From: Sarocladium kiliense
Taxonomy: Eukaryota; Ascomycota; Sordariomycetes; Hypocreales; Sarocladiaceae
Direction of reading: 5' to 3'
DNA length: 64,000 bases
Assembly: GCA_030734395.1 (NCBI GenBank)
Contig: JAUZTG010000020.1
Coordinates: forward strand, 620,001 to 684,000
The stretch's first letter is position 1. Each line of letters begins with the position of its first letter. Below, one piece after another: positions 1-11,178 of the stretch. The position numbers and the translations under genes were made by a program. The notes under the pieces are model-generated. The model was not told where the DNA came from. It made no database searches and saw nothing but the letters and a program-made list of their open reading frames with translations.

Positions 1-2692
1 GCCAAGGAGGATGACTTGACCTCTGTCGTCGTTGCAGCTACCGCTGATGATGATGATCTTCTTCCCCGCTCCGCTTCAGCAGCTCGCTCTCGCTCATGAG
101 CCCTGCGGCGGCGTCTCGGTGCATTCACCTCGATTGCCCGCTGCTCGTAGCATTCTAACCCTGGCATCGACACATGAGATGGTGACGATTGCACTGCACT
201 GTAACGTGTGTCCATTGCGACTGGTGGCGTCGCATACGCATAGCTCTGCATCAGCGTTGGCATGCCTGTCGCAGGAGCCATGCCGCCACTTGGCGGGAGT
301 CCAGCGTATGTGTACATTGGCGGCGCCGGTGGATACTGTCCCATAGGAGGCACGCTGGTATGATGGACAGGAGCCGGAGGAGCCGGAGGTCTCTCGGCAA
401 GTCGCTCAGCCAGCCGTCTTTCCATGGAATCTTCTCTCACACCTCGAGCTCTGCTAACATCAGATACGTAGTCGGTGACAGACGCCCTGTCATATGGCGC
501 TGATAGAGGAGGCACCGACGTGCCGATCATGCTCTGACTCCCCCGCTGGTAATGGTAGTTCATAGGATGGTGCGGTGCGTTGCCTATGCCGACCACCGTT
601 GGACCGCCACGCATATCATAAGCTCCTGTGGCATACTCGTCGTCGAGGTTCCCGTAGACTCCCATGCGCCGTGCCATATCGACGTCATCTTGCTCTTGCA
701 ATTGCCGGACATCAATACGACCCTCTTCCTGATAGCTGTGCGCCCTTGGTCTCATTGGCAGTGGTGCGACGCCGAAGCCGGGTATTCCTCGTAGCTCGGG
801 CGGCATGGGTGGTCCTCCGGCGTGGAAGATGTCGTCAATTCCCCCTCGAGGCGGTACCGGTGCATCGTTCATGTGGCGTCGCCGATCTGCGGCGATGGCC
901 TCATCGTTGAACCATGGACAATCGCATCCCTTCCACTTTGTCCCACATATCATACAGAACTCTGCACCGCATCGGCTGCGCTTTGTCAGCAGAATTCATC
1001 GTACCACGAGAAGAATAGACGTACCATGTCATGTGATTGCAACCCTCTCGTAATTCGACCATTGCTCTGCATTGATAGCAACGTTGCCATCCTTCATCTT
1101 TCGCTTGAGCGAGGAAGTCGTTGATGGTCTGGTCTTGAGGACAATCAACCGTCTTGTGCCACCGATTGTTGCACCTTGCGCAAACCTTCGTGTCGCAATG
1201 TCCACAACGGGCATACTTCCGTCCCTTCTCACCTTTGATCCTCGAAGGCTTGATGAAGTGTCCACATCGCTTTGCCGGGCAATAGAGGCGGTTCTTGGTT
1301 GTGTACTCCACGAACTTGCGGTTCCAGGTCTTCTTGAAGTGCAAATCGAAGAGCCGCTCAACGTGCTTGGGTTGGATATGGTCTTTGGTGCAGCACTTTG
1401 GTGGCATATGCGTGGAGTCCTCCACAGATAACACGAAGGCTCTCTTAAGACACGCATTGCACATGTGGTGGTCACATTTGAGGTGGGCAGCTTTTTTTAC
1501 CGAAACATCGCTCATACAGATAACACATTCCACTCTATCGTCGTCGTCAGCATTCGAGTGCGTTACACAATACTTGATATACATACCGTTCTGGATGTTT
1601 CGGAGCGCTCTTTTGCGCGGACCCAGAAGCAGCATGTTTGGAGTGCTTCTTAGGAGGTGTCGGGGCCTTGAAGAAACCGCTTAGGACGTTGGTCGGTCGC
1701 CTTACGGACGCAGAACTGCTTCGGCTTGAGGCAACGGTGCTTGCTTTTGGTGAGCGCGGCGTTTCCAGTACGGTCCTACTGGACTGTCCCCCTCTCCTAT
1801 GACTTCTGCGTCGCTACTGTTAGTAGTCTGTCGACGGTAGGGAATAGCATCTTGCGTACCTCTGTGAGCCATGCCGCACACGAGGATCCACCGGAGCCTT
1901 CTCTGTCCTTCGTTGATCTCGCGAATAAAGTGCTGCAGATTGCTCAAGATCGTGGTCGGAATGCTGGCTGAGCGAGCTGTCATCTCTAACTACCAACTCC
2001 CGATGATGGTTTGGTTCGTCATCGGAGTATGAACGTATACTGTCTCCCTCTATAGGTATTGCATATCCTTTGCCCTTGCGTCTTGGAACCTCTGGCTCAT
2101 CACTGCGCGGTCTGCGACGCCGTGGAGCTTCGTCATCGGCTTCTTCGACCATGTCACGAAGCTCCCGTGCATTTCGGATGCGGCTGTAGTCTTCACTTTC
2201 ATCGCTGAGCTCACTCTCCACGTCACTGTCTGTGTCCTGTTCTGTCTCCGACGGAGACCTATTCCGGTGCCGTCTTGCCCGATGTGGACTATCCAACCGT
2301 TCAGAATGCCGCCGCACAAGGGCCAAGCGCTCTTCCTCGCGCTCTTCCTCATCTCTGCGGTATCGTCTCCGTTCCTCCAGAGGGGCCGTCGCAGATCGAT
2401 TGAGGCGTCTTTGCGACGGCGGCGGCATTACTGAGGTCGGATTGGCGTCGTCGACGTTGTCCCTATCCGGAGACTGAATCAGAGGCTCGGGGCAATTGGA
2501 AGAACGGCGACGGGATGGAGTCCCTGGCGTTCGATGAGTCTCGCCACTCCCGGAATGGCGGGGTTGGGAATGAGGTGCGTCAAGTTCAAGCGAATTCGAG
2601 CCGCGGTACCCTTTGCCGGCGTCTTGCTGCCCCACAGCTTGGGAGACTTGGGCCTCGACATTGACGACGTCTCGTACCTTGTTCCGCCCCAT
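1..2692 (-). CDS. RBR (RING1-IBR-RING2) E3 ubiquitin ligase, 3' partial
   Basis: This is an RBR-class E3, which takes ubiquitin onto a RING2 cysteine before passing it to a substrate. Exons are 2692-1860, 1805-1587, 1534-1025 and 975 to the window edge; introns of 54, 52 and 49 nt keep the frame. The protein has at least 845 residues. Residues 1-350 are charged and Arg/Ser-rich, probably disordered. RING1 starts at VECVICMSD (about 352), the IBR follows with paired Cys and a CGHC motif (about 410-470), and RING2 runs from CYQC to the CDCPWF motif (about 500-545). The GCNHMTC motif puts the likely catalytic cysteine at C516, with C521 split by intron 3. A long Pro/Met/Tyr-rich tail stays open to base 1, so the stop lies outside. 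The ATG at 2692 was chosen because the frame upstream is poor coding sequence; an earlier exon is possible. The family call is firm; the substrate is unknown. Confidence 0.88.
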
Positions 2693-4249
2693 TGCTATTG
2701 CACACGTCGGGCCAGTCGTCTGGCTGCAACTTGGCCGTTGGGCAACCGGCAGTGACCCTGGGGAGTTCCAGCTCCTACCAAGAGTGCAAGGCGGCTGCAC
2801 TGTCGAATGAAAGGTGCAGATTTGGGTCGCGATGGAGCAGCTATCGTCGCTTGGATGGAGGGGTTGCTAACGCGGGGGTGAGGCGGATTGGCCCAGTCAG
2901 CGGCGGCCACGACCTGCAGGACCTTCAGGGTTTCGATGTGTGCTGATTGGGATCGGATTCCAACGTGCATGCATCTCAGCCAAAAGCGATCGGGTGCGAA
3001 TGAGGCTCCAAGGAATTGGGCAGCGTGGTGTACTTGTCAATGTTGGAACCTGAGTACAACTGCAGCCAAGTATGCTTTGGCGAGCGTGATCATGCACTGG
3101 CTGAGTCTGAGACGTCGCTCCTTACTTTTGGGAGTGGGTAGTAATGTGAGAACCCGATATTGCCACCACACTCTCAATGTCGCACTGGGTTCGAAAAGGG
3201 TGCCCTTCTTGAAGTCGTTTGCTGACTCCTGGCCCAGTTGAGGGTGCGTAGGCTTACGGCACGAGAGTTCAAAGCACCGGAGCAGCCTCTCTCACTTTTC
3301 TCGCAGACCTGCAGGTATGGGAAGAGACAGGTTTCGTGCAGCGGCTGAGTCGGGAAGCTTTGTTTGTAGCCAAAGAGTGCCAAGAAGGAAGTCTGGTAGG
3401 AGTGAAGCAAACGAGAAAAATAAGCACTGATCAGCTGGTGATACTCCTTGTCTGCAGACTCGGTTCACGACCATTGTGCTCACAAGTCACCCCTATTCAG
3501 AATTGTCGGCGAGCACCGACGAAGGGGAAATTGCATTCACTGACCCTGAGTGGTCATCAGCCATCACCAGGTTCAGCTTTGGTCAAACGTGGTGGTGGAT
3601 GGAACGGTCCGCTCAGTGGCTGCAACTCAACCACAGCGAAACACTGAGTCACGTGAAGGCTCACCTGTTCACAGGAGCCTTGCCCAACGCGAGAAACAAC
3701 CAATGACCTCCCTGAGTCTGCCACCATCACAAACTCGTTCTCACATTAGGACTGCCACAATCCGTGACTTGCCGCCCGATGGGAGCTTGTGCACCCTTCA
3801 AATACAGATACTCCTATTCTAGCCGATGTTGCTTCACCCGCTACCGACCACCAGGGCACCCACAACGCCGTAGTGGAGACACGGCCCGGCGCCGTAGTCT
3901 CAGGCTTCTCTTCACTGTCAAGGTACATGCCGTGGTACATGTGTGGTTGTGTTTGAGCATTGCGTTAGACCGCGATCGTGGACCCAAGGGACTATACCCT
4001 AGTCAAGAGCAATTGTGGGAATCATATATATCCTACGTCTCATCCGGGTACACTGTCACTCGGGCTTCCAACTAATGACGCCTGGCAGCCTCTGCTTGTA
4101 TCACGATGCCCAAACATGACGGCTTTCCGCACGTTGGCAACCGACATCGATCCGGTCTCGAGGCAAATGTCGAATTGCTGTGGAATGCTTTTGCCACTCA
4201 CGACTTGGGCCATCTGTCAGGCACGACTTATGACATCTCTATAGATCGT
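2693..4249. other. intergenic, no supported gene
   Basis: This stretch separates the RBR ligase start from the 3' end of the monooxygenase. Only short overlapping frames with no recognisable domain are present, and I see no repeat or RNA gene. It should hold the RBR promoter. Confidence 0.5.
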
Positions 4250-5467
4250 TCAACCCTGAGTCATCAACGCAGGATATTCCGGCAGTGACCATCCTCCGTT
4301 TCCCTCGTTGGACCACATAGCGAACAATTGTGGGACTCTAATCAGACATACGAACCACATAAACCACCTCCCCACCGATATGCCCCACGCAGTATCTGGC
4401 ATGAACATTCTTCTCAGCCCAAAGTTGACGTCCTGGACCACATCCACGAAAGGTCGCAATGTCTTTTCATAGTTGACCAATGCAGTCTCAACATCACCCG
4501 GCGATCGGCTCAATTCTCCCGCCAGCACATATGCACCCACGAAGGCGCCGGTTGTCCCCATGCCGCTCATAGGTGACGCGCAGTGGGCTGCGTCGCCGAG
4601 AAGAACCACCCGTCCTTTGTGCCATCGGTCTACACGCACCTGAGCAATCTCGGAACTGTACCAGTTGGAGGTGGTTTCCATTCCCTCGATAAACCGATCT
4701 GCCTGCCAGCCGGCATCACGGAAGCGCTGCCTCCAGAATTCTTTCTGTGCGGCTTCTGAGGCACGATGTACCTCCCTGATCTCTGGTGCTTCATCTTTGA
4801 GTATAAAGTAGGCTTGGGTCTCGGTCGGACTATGGCTTCGTCGTTGTATCTGGCGTCCTCCAGGGGCATTATAGTCTTCGCTCAAGTTATTGTCTGCTGA
4901 AATGCGCGGGACGATCCAGTATGCGATGTGAAAACCGGTATGAACGTATGGGTCGACAACATCCGGCAGCAGCAACTTTCGGATGCCAGAGCCCAGGCCA
5001 TCTGCTCCCACCAGCAAATCATACGCCTCCGAAGTTTTATCCGAGAAATAGACCTCGACTTTGTCGTTGTCCTGCTCAAATCGCTCGACGGACTTTCCGA
5101 AGATGTATTTCACATCGGTCCTCGTCTTTTCGTACAAAATCTGCACAAGGTCCCCGCGCATGATCTCATACTCAGAAGTTGGCATCTGAGGACCTTTGCC
5201 TGATGTATTCGCCATGATAGTTGCCCAAGCTCGCCCTTTCTCGTCGATGATAGCCATGCCAGCCTCGTCAACTGACCTCTCCCGGACGTCTGGGATTATA
5301 CCCATACGGTCTGCTGCCGTGATGCCTTGTGCCCGGAGATCAATCTGTGCTCCTGAGGCACGCAGGACAGGGAAGCGCTCAACAATGACAACCTCATGAC
5401 CAAGGCGAACAAGCCATAGGGCCAGAGCAGGGCCCGCGCAGCCACCGCCACAGATGAGAACCTTCAT
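4250..5467 (-). CDS. FAD-dependent monooxygenase (PF01494 type)
   Basis: This is a single-exon flavoprotein monooxygenase of 405 residues, a usual length for the aromatic hydroxylase/TetX-like class. The N-terminal dinucleotide fold has ICGGGCAGPALALWL (residues 5-19) followed by the acidic end of strand two at VIVER. The DG motif is at LLVGADGLGSGIRK (151-164). The second FAD motif, VVLLGDAAHCASPMSGMG, lies at 287-304. The family uses FAD and NAD(P)H to hydroxylate or oxidise small molecules in the cytosol. The ATG at 5467 is preferred because the longer frame upstream opens only with GTG, and the FAD motif begins five residues after this ATG. The C-terminus is aromatic and hydrophobic (around RWFMWFVCLIRVP), so membrane contact is possible. 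No biosynthetic enzyme lies next to it, so the substrate is unknown. A C6 regulator lies 3.5 kb upstream on the same strand. Confidence 0.87.
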   Translation of the reverse strand: MKVLICGGGCAGPALALWLVRLGHEVVIVERFPVLRASGAQIDLRAQGITAADRMGIIPDVRERSVDEAGMAIIDEKGRAWATIMANTSGKGPQMPTSEYEIMRGDLVQILYEKTRTDVKYIFGKSVERFEQDNDKVEVYFSDKTSEAYDLLVGADGLGSGIRKLLLPDVVDPYVHTGFHIAYWIVPRISADNNLSEDYNAPGGRQIQRRSHSPTETQAYFILKDEAPEIREVHRASEAAQKEFWRQRFRDAGWQADRFIEGMETTSNWYSSEIAQVRVDRWHKGRVVLLGDAAHCASPMSGMGTTGAFVGAYVLAGELSRSPGDVETALVNYEKTLRPFVDVVQDVNFGLRRMFMPDTAWGISVGRWFMWFVCLIRVPQLFAMWSNEGNGGWSLPEYPALMTQG

Positions 5468-8400
5468 CGTTGAACAAACTAGGTGCCGGTACGGCTGCTC
5501 GCTCTTTCTATCGAAGCGAGCTCTAGCAAACTTTGTCACTGTTAAGCTCCAAGGGTTGTCGGAAGGCGAGCATTGACCAGGGGTCGTTACCTAAATACCA
5601 TTTATATGCCGACCATCCGCGCAATACGCGTGAAGCTGCATACCCAAGGATCGCCCCACCCGGCGTGACGTGGTATCACGCCATGAATTTCTGGGCTGTG
5701 ATAAGTCGGAATACGGCAATGTCTATGCGACGGTTTTCTTTCCGTTCATACAAGCCCTTGAAGTGAGGCTTAGGTCTCGGCGAGCACGGTACGCCGTACC
5801 AGGCGCTGGCTTGTCACTTACAAGGGCGGTCGTCACTTTGCCAGCAGTACGTACCCCCTAGACTGAGCTTGATTAAAGCGTTTCCCGATACAAATTGCCG
5901 TTCAGATACTCAAGGGCATCAAACGTGGGTTTTTAACCCTCTTCATGTGCAATGGCTGTGTTTCTCGTCTCGTCAAGCATGTAAGAAATGAGCGAGGCTT
6001 ACCAAAGCGGCCTATCGACAGTTGAGGTCTTCAGCCATGTCTCTGTCGCGCTGGCACCCGCTCTGCACATGAATTAGATATTCTGGCTGGACACTGGTGA
6101 GATAATATGGTACAGTAAACACGGCTCTTCGGCAAACGAGGCGCAATCTTCAACGCGCCAGACATACCACCGTAGGAGCCCTTTGCACCTGTGTCTGTGA
6201 TGCAGCTGCTAGACTGACACTTCTGTAGAGACGAGCCTGGCCTATCGAAAACTAATCCAGTCACGCTGGAAGCATATTGCTGGTTAAGTCAGAAAGTGAT
6301 GTGTTCCACCAACACGTAGGTCTTGTTTCGATGCTGATCACTCGTTGCACCCGCTCTACATTGACCATCGGCAAGACAAGGCTAATGCCCTTCGTGGGAA
6401 ACCAATTTGTCAAATCACTCTGATGACTGGAGAAGAACATTGCTTCCCAGTATCATGCCATGTTCCAAGAGGTTCGTGAGCCTCATTTCGCACCCTCAGA
6501 GGCTGCATTCGAGATCACTCCCATAATTCTACAGTGATGAATACAGGTCTATGATAACGCCCTTGAGAGCCATTGTATATGAATCCCACAAAGTACAGCC
6601 AGCTTCCTCTGCACGCCAATCCCCGTATTGTTCGCGGTCAACCCATGGGACCAACTCGAATATGATCGAGAGACTAGGCACTTGACGTGCTTCCGCCGTG
6701 GCCATGCAAGCAGGTTTGTATCTGGAGGAAGGGCATGAAAGGCCATTGAACGTGTTCATTCTGAGCCATTATAAGGCTACTCATCCATACCCTGCTAGGG
6801 ATGACGCTGTGTAGGCTCGAACCTTGGCCGGAGGATGACCAGCGAGGGCAGCTAGTTGTCATAGTAGACACCTCGTGGCAAGGCTCGAGAGCCTCTGGTT
6901 CTGGCTTAGAGCAAAGTTAACTTTTTATCAAATTGAACTCGGACTGATACAGAAAAAAAATGAATATAACATCCAGCAAAGAACCACGTCGTCGAAGCAG
7001 GATGAAGCAGCCCGGTCACCCAGGTGGCCCATGTCCCAACCCACTGACTACCCTTGACCATATTCAACCGACAAACCACAAGAGCAATCCTTGACAAATG
7101 ATCATCGAACAACATCCTCTAATAAGTTAGCTGAAAGTCCAACGTGGGGATAGCTTCTCGCTTAAATCTCAAGAGCCGTGATAACTCTCATTCGACGACA
7201 GAATGAGGTTGGGTCCTTAACCACGTCCAAGCGCTACCTAAGCCGGGCTAGGAGAAACGACGTGGATTCAGGTGAGGCGCCCCCCTACCGACGCATATGC
7301 CACTCCCCGGCTCGTCGCTTGCATGGCTCTCTTCTGTCACACTTGAAGAAACCTTACCGCTGGATGGTCCATTCGTCGTTTTGGTGTACCCGACATACCC
7401 CAGTCCCCCGCGCATCACACCCTTGTGGAAACATGCACTGTACACGTAGTCTGTTTCTAGGACAGCACCAAAGTTTTCGAAATGTCTCGGTGAAACATCT
7501 TACGCCGACGCATAAGAAACTCAAAACGGAAATCTCGTCATGCGATTAAGATGCAGGATTTCTGGCATAGTGGCAGGTAGACTAGTAGCACGGCGGCAGC
7601 AGGCTTGCACGTCTTCGAACAGACCACTGTCTATTACTTAAGTCATGATTTTATTTAAGACACCAGCATGGAGACACTAGAGCAAATCCAAGGGTATCAA
7701 ATTCCAGGAATAAGCGACGCCATGCAAATATCAGATATCCAAACCACCATCAGAGAAGAGTATGAGGACTAAGATCCAGCTCAACCCTCTCTTTTGTAAC
7801 AGGCAAATGCATTGCGCAAGCGACGCTATGAATCCGCCAAATTGCCAGACAAAAGAGATGATAACGTATTGACCGCGATGTCCGATCGCGTATTCCTCAG
7901 AGGCCAATGTCCCGTTGTCCTCTTGCCTAAGAAGGCAGTACATGAAAGCTCCCAAAGTGTGCCGTTGTTCCACTCTGTGCTCGCTTCGATCATATGTCTG
8001 TCAGCGCGAGCATCCAGGTCATTGGCAGCATGAACTGTTCGCTCACAGCGGCCACCATGACCTCATGTCACCATGTTGGCCGATCGTGCCGTGCCCAAAA
8101 TGACGGAGGTGAGCATTCCTGATGGTCCCCCACACCCAACAAAGCACGGAAATCATCTGCTTGGGAAATTATCACCTCGTTTCGTTTCTGCGAGTCCAGC
8201 GACGAAATTGGTGTGGTTTGCTGCGCCGGTGCAGTCGACGAGACCAGGGGTGCGGCCAGACTAGGTTGGGGTGCACTCTTCACGGCGAAGGCGGGCCGAC
8301 TTGCCGCCCAGAGAGGGGTCCTCGCCAAACGCCCGCTTCTTCAGCACTGCACCAATGCAGCACTGCAACCCCAGGATCGCCCCATCCGCACGACGTTCCT

Positions 8401-8967
8401 TGGAAGACTGTTGCACCCCGTACCCCAGACGGGGCGTTTCCGATCGTTTTTCTTTGCGGACACATTATTTTCTTTGGAAGCGATTGAGGCGCTGTCAGAA
8501 GCGTGAAAGTGACGCCGACATTCCTCCGCCAGTCACCCGTGTCGTCCTTGGCTTTTTCCAGGGGCGTTTCGTGAGTGACTTCGGCTGCAGCGACTCACAA
8601 CAATTGGCGTTCTGGCACAGTTTTCAGGGTGTACACAACCCTCCAAAAGCCGACCCGCCGGCTGAACGGTAGTTGACTTTTGCCGTTCGTTTTACGAGCA
8701 CACAACGTGGCAGACCAGGGAACAACAGGCCTGCTTTGGTATGCACCGCCTGGGCCTGTCGCGGCCACGGGTGTCGGAGACGCCGTTCTCAGACTCACTA
8801 TGATTGAATGCAGATATGCGCGTATGCTGCAAACCGCGCGGTGATACTGGGGCCCCGTCAAATGCAGCATGGCTTGCTGCATGCCGCTAGATATTGCGCT
8901 GGACCCGAATGCTCCGGACGATCTGATAGTTCTTCCAACCAAATTGGGCCTGCTCTTGCGGCACGGC
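5468..8967. other. intergenic, no supported gene
   Basis: This 3.5 kb stretch lies between the monooxygenase start and the transcription factor stop. It holds only short frames (the longest about 130 codons near 8271-8672) with no family I recognise. Near 7670-8033 there is a weakly gene-like plus-strand stretch, but I could not find a consistent splice donor for it. No tRNA or transposon terminus was seen. Confidence 0.45.
5601..5606 (-). promoter_or_regulatory. possible TATA element of the FAD monooxygenase
   Basis: TATAAA reads on the minus strand about 134 nt upstream of the ATG at 5467. The position fits a TATA box followed by a 5' leader of about 100 nt. A six-base match is weak evidence by itself. 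Confidence 0.35.
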
Positions 8968-11178
8968 TCAGCCGCTCAGGAACGTCCGCCTTCTGACTTC
9001 TGCCTCTTTGATGATCTCCGCTGCCAGGCTCAAACTTGGCGCAAGTACCGCATATCGTTCAACTTCTATGACGACATCGTTGATGATCTGGTCCAGGGCT
9101 TCGCGGTGCGGCACCAGGGTGAGAAGGATACTCAGCAAGGAAGGCGACATACTTGCACCCATGACGAGGAGAGTCTGTGACACCATCGACAAGGCGCCCT
9201 GCCAGATGTAAGGCATGTGGCCCGCATGACTGTATGTAAGAATTAGCGAGATGCGGCAAAGTGGTGGCGAAGGTCGAACTTGGGTGAGACTAGACTTACT
9301 GCTCCACGATGTGCTCCAACTGGCGGATCGAGGCTTCCAGACATTTGTGGCAGCTTTCGCGCACAGCTGGGTCCAGAACTGCCTGTTCATTATCCAAGAC
9401 GGCCAGAATGTAGGGCCGGTAAATAATGGTCCGGCACGCAAAGAACCTCAGGCGCAGCACTGCCTGCACTGGGTCCTGAAGAACAGTGCGGGTGAATGGG
9501 AATTGAAGTGGCAAAGGCAAGCTTTCATACCACTGAGTGAGCTGGTAATCAAGCTCTGCAACAACGGGTTCCAGGCTCGTCGTGGATGCCATAGAATCTT
9601 TGGAATATATGAGCTGGCTCACTCGATTGAGAAGGCGCCTGAGCGCGATCTCGGCAAGAAAGTACCAGAGCTCATCCCGCCCCACTTGTTCGGCCTCGTC
9701 TCCTTCGAAACCGCCTGGTAAGCCAACGTTCTCCTCGAACTGGACCACGCCCGAGTGAGGCAGATCAAGCTCGGCAAGGAGGTCGCTCTCAAAGAGGAGC
9801 GCGTTCCAGTAGATGCGCTCAACCAGCTCTCGTTGCTGAGTTTGAATGCGGCTTGGGGCCATCAGTAGAAGCTGAAGCTTCGTGCTTGTACTGCAAAGAA
9901 GATTCCATGCCTCCATCGGACGCACCAAGTAGAACAGATATGCAGCAGCCAGCAGGTGACATTGAGCAGCCAGTACACTGTTTGTCGTCATCATTCCCGG
10001 GAGTAAAGACCATGCGGCTGTAAAGTACTGCAGGCCTGGCGGGTCTTCATTTGGCACAATACGAGAGATGCTGCCACGAAGACTGGCTTGGCCCAGGGCA
10101 AGAACCAGTAGCACAATACAACTCTCTGGGCCCTCTCTAAAACCGTTCGACAGAGCGGTACGATACTGGCTCCGCCAAGCAAAAGGGTTGACGCAGGCGT
10201 ACCAAACATTAACCCGCTCAAAGTAAGCCTCGATATAAGCCTGGGTATTGGAAAGGTCGACACAAGGCGTTTTTGTGAGCGAGTGCAGTGGCTCTCGTGC
10301 CATCTCAAGCTGTAGTAGGATTTGCGGGTCGTAGGGACGAGAGACCAGATCCCGAATCAGTGGCCATTGTAGGAGATGCATGGCTGCATTCGTGTGAACT
10401 TTGGGCATGGTTGAGATGTTAGTTCCCTGAGGCTGACTTGTCCAGGTACCGAAACCACCATTAGGAATAACGGAGACGAAGTTGCTTCCGGTGCCTGACA
10501 GCAGAACATTGTCGCCGCTCAGAGCCGTGCCATTGCTCATAGATGGAGAGTCCGAGTTCAAATTGATGCCGTTGGGCTGCCCGTTGACCATATTCATCTG
10601 CAGGAGATTCTCAATGCGATTGAGCCGTTCAAGAATTAACTTGTCTCCCGCATCGAGCTTGATTCCAGGTTCGCGATATATGCATTCAGCGCCGAGCTCC
10701 GTGCAAAGCTTGCACTTGGGCTTTGTGCCATCGCAGCGAGACTTTCGGGAGCGACAGACTTCGCACTGTAACCAAATTAGTTTCAGGCCCTAAGAGTCCG
10801 GGCGAAGCTGGCATCGTGACATACGGCAATAGTGGCTCTACGGCGGGGATAATCGACCCCAGCATCGGTGTTCCTCCTCTTAAGCGGATTTGAGTTGTCA
10901 TCGCTGTTGTCCTTGAGCGCTCCATTCGAAAGAGCCTCGGATGACTGTGAAAGGTGGCGTGCTTTTTGCGCGGCGCTGAGCATGCTATCGCGACTGAAGC
11001 TAGAAGTACGTTGGACTTTGAGGTCGGAGGGCGACTTGAGAATCGAGTTGCCATTTGGCATGGGCGCCAACGAAGAAGGCATTTCGATGGTGAAATTCTC
11101 CCTCGCGGGCAACGGGAACTGCCTCACCGTGGTGCCGCCAGGCACAGGCGGCGAGTCCCCCGTCGACGAGGGGGACAT
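8968..11178 (-). CDS. Zn2Cys6 (C6) fungal transcription factor
   Basis: This is a zinc-cluster regulator of 693 residues encoded by exons 11178-10825, 10765-9300 and 9229-8968, with introns of 59 and 70 nt. The first intron falls just before the cluster, so the DNA-binding motif is seen only after splicing. The sequence RRRATIA then CEVCRSRKSRC gives C-x2-C-x6-C-x6-C-x2-C-x6-C at about residues 119-143. A short coiled-coil dimerisation stretch follows (LILERLNRIENLLQ). The rest resembles the fungal-specific transcription factor middle region, with AYFERVNVWYACVNP and a helical, hydrophobic C-terminal half. The 118 residues before the cluster are Ser/Pro-rich and probably disordered. The ATG at 11178 was chosen because the longer frame has no ATG upstream, and a CAG acceptor-like sequence just before it suggests an intron in the leader. 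The target genes are unknown. The FAD monooxygenase downstream is a candidate only by position. Confidence 0.88.

Noticed and set aside
5468..5539. 24-residue N-terminal extension of the FAD monooxygenase
   Set aside because: It opens with GTG, and the FAD-binding motif sits at the usual distance from the internal ATG at 5467.
7671..8033. Gene-like plus-strand stretch with an AACAG acceptor-like site near 7801
   Set aside because: No matching donor in a compatible phase was found, and the product has no recognisable family.
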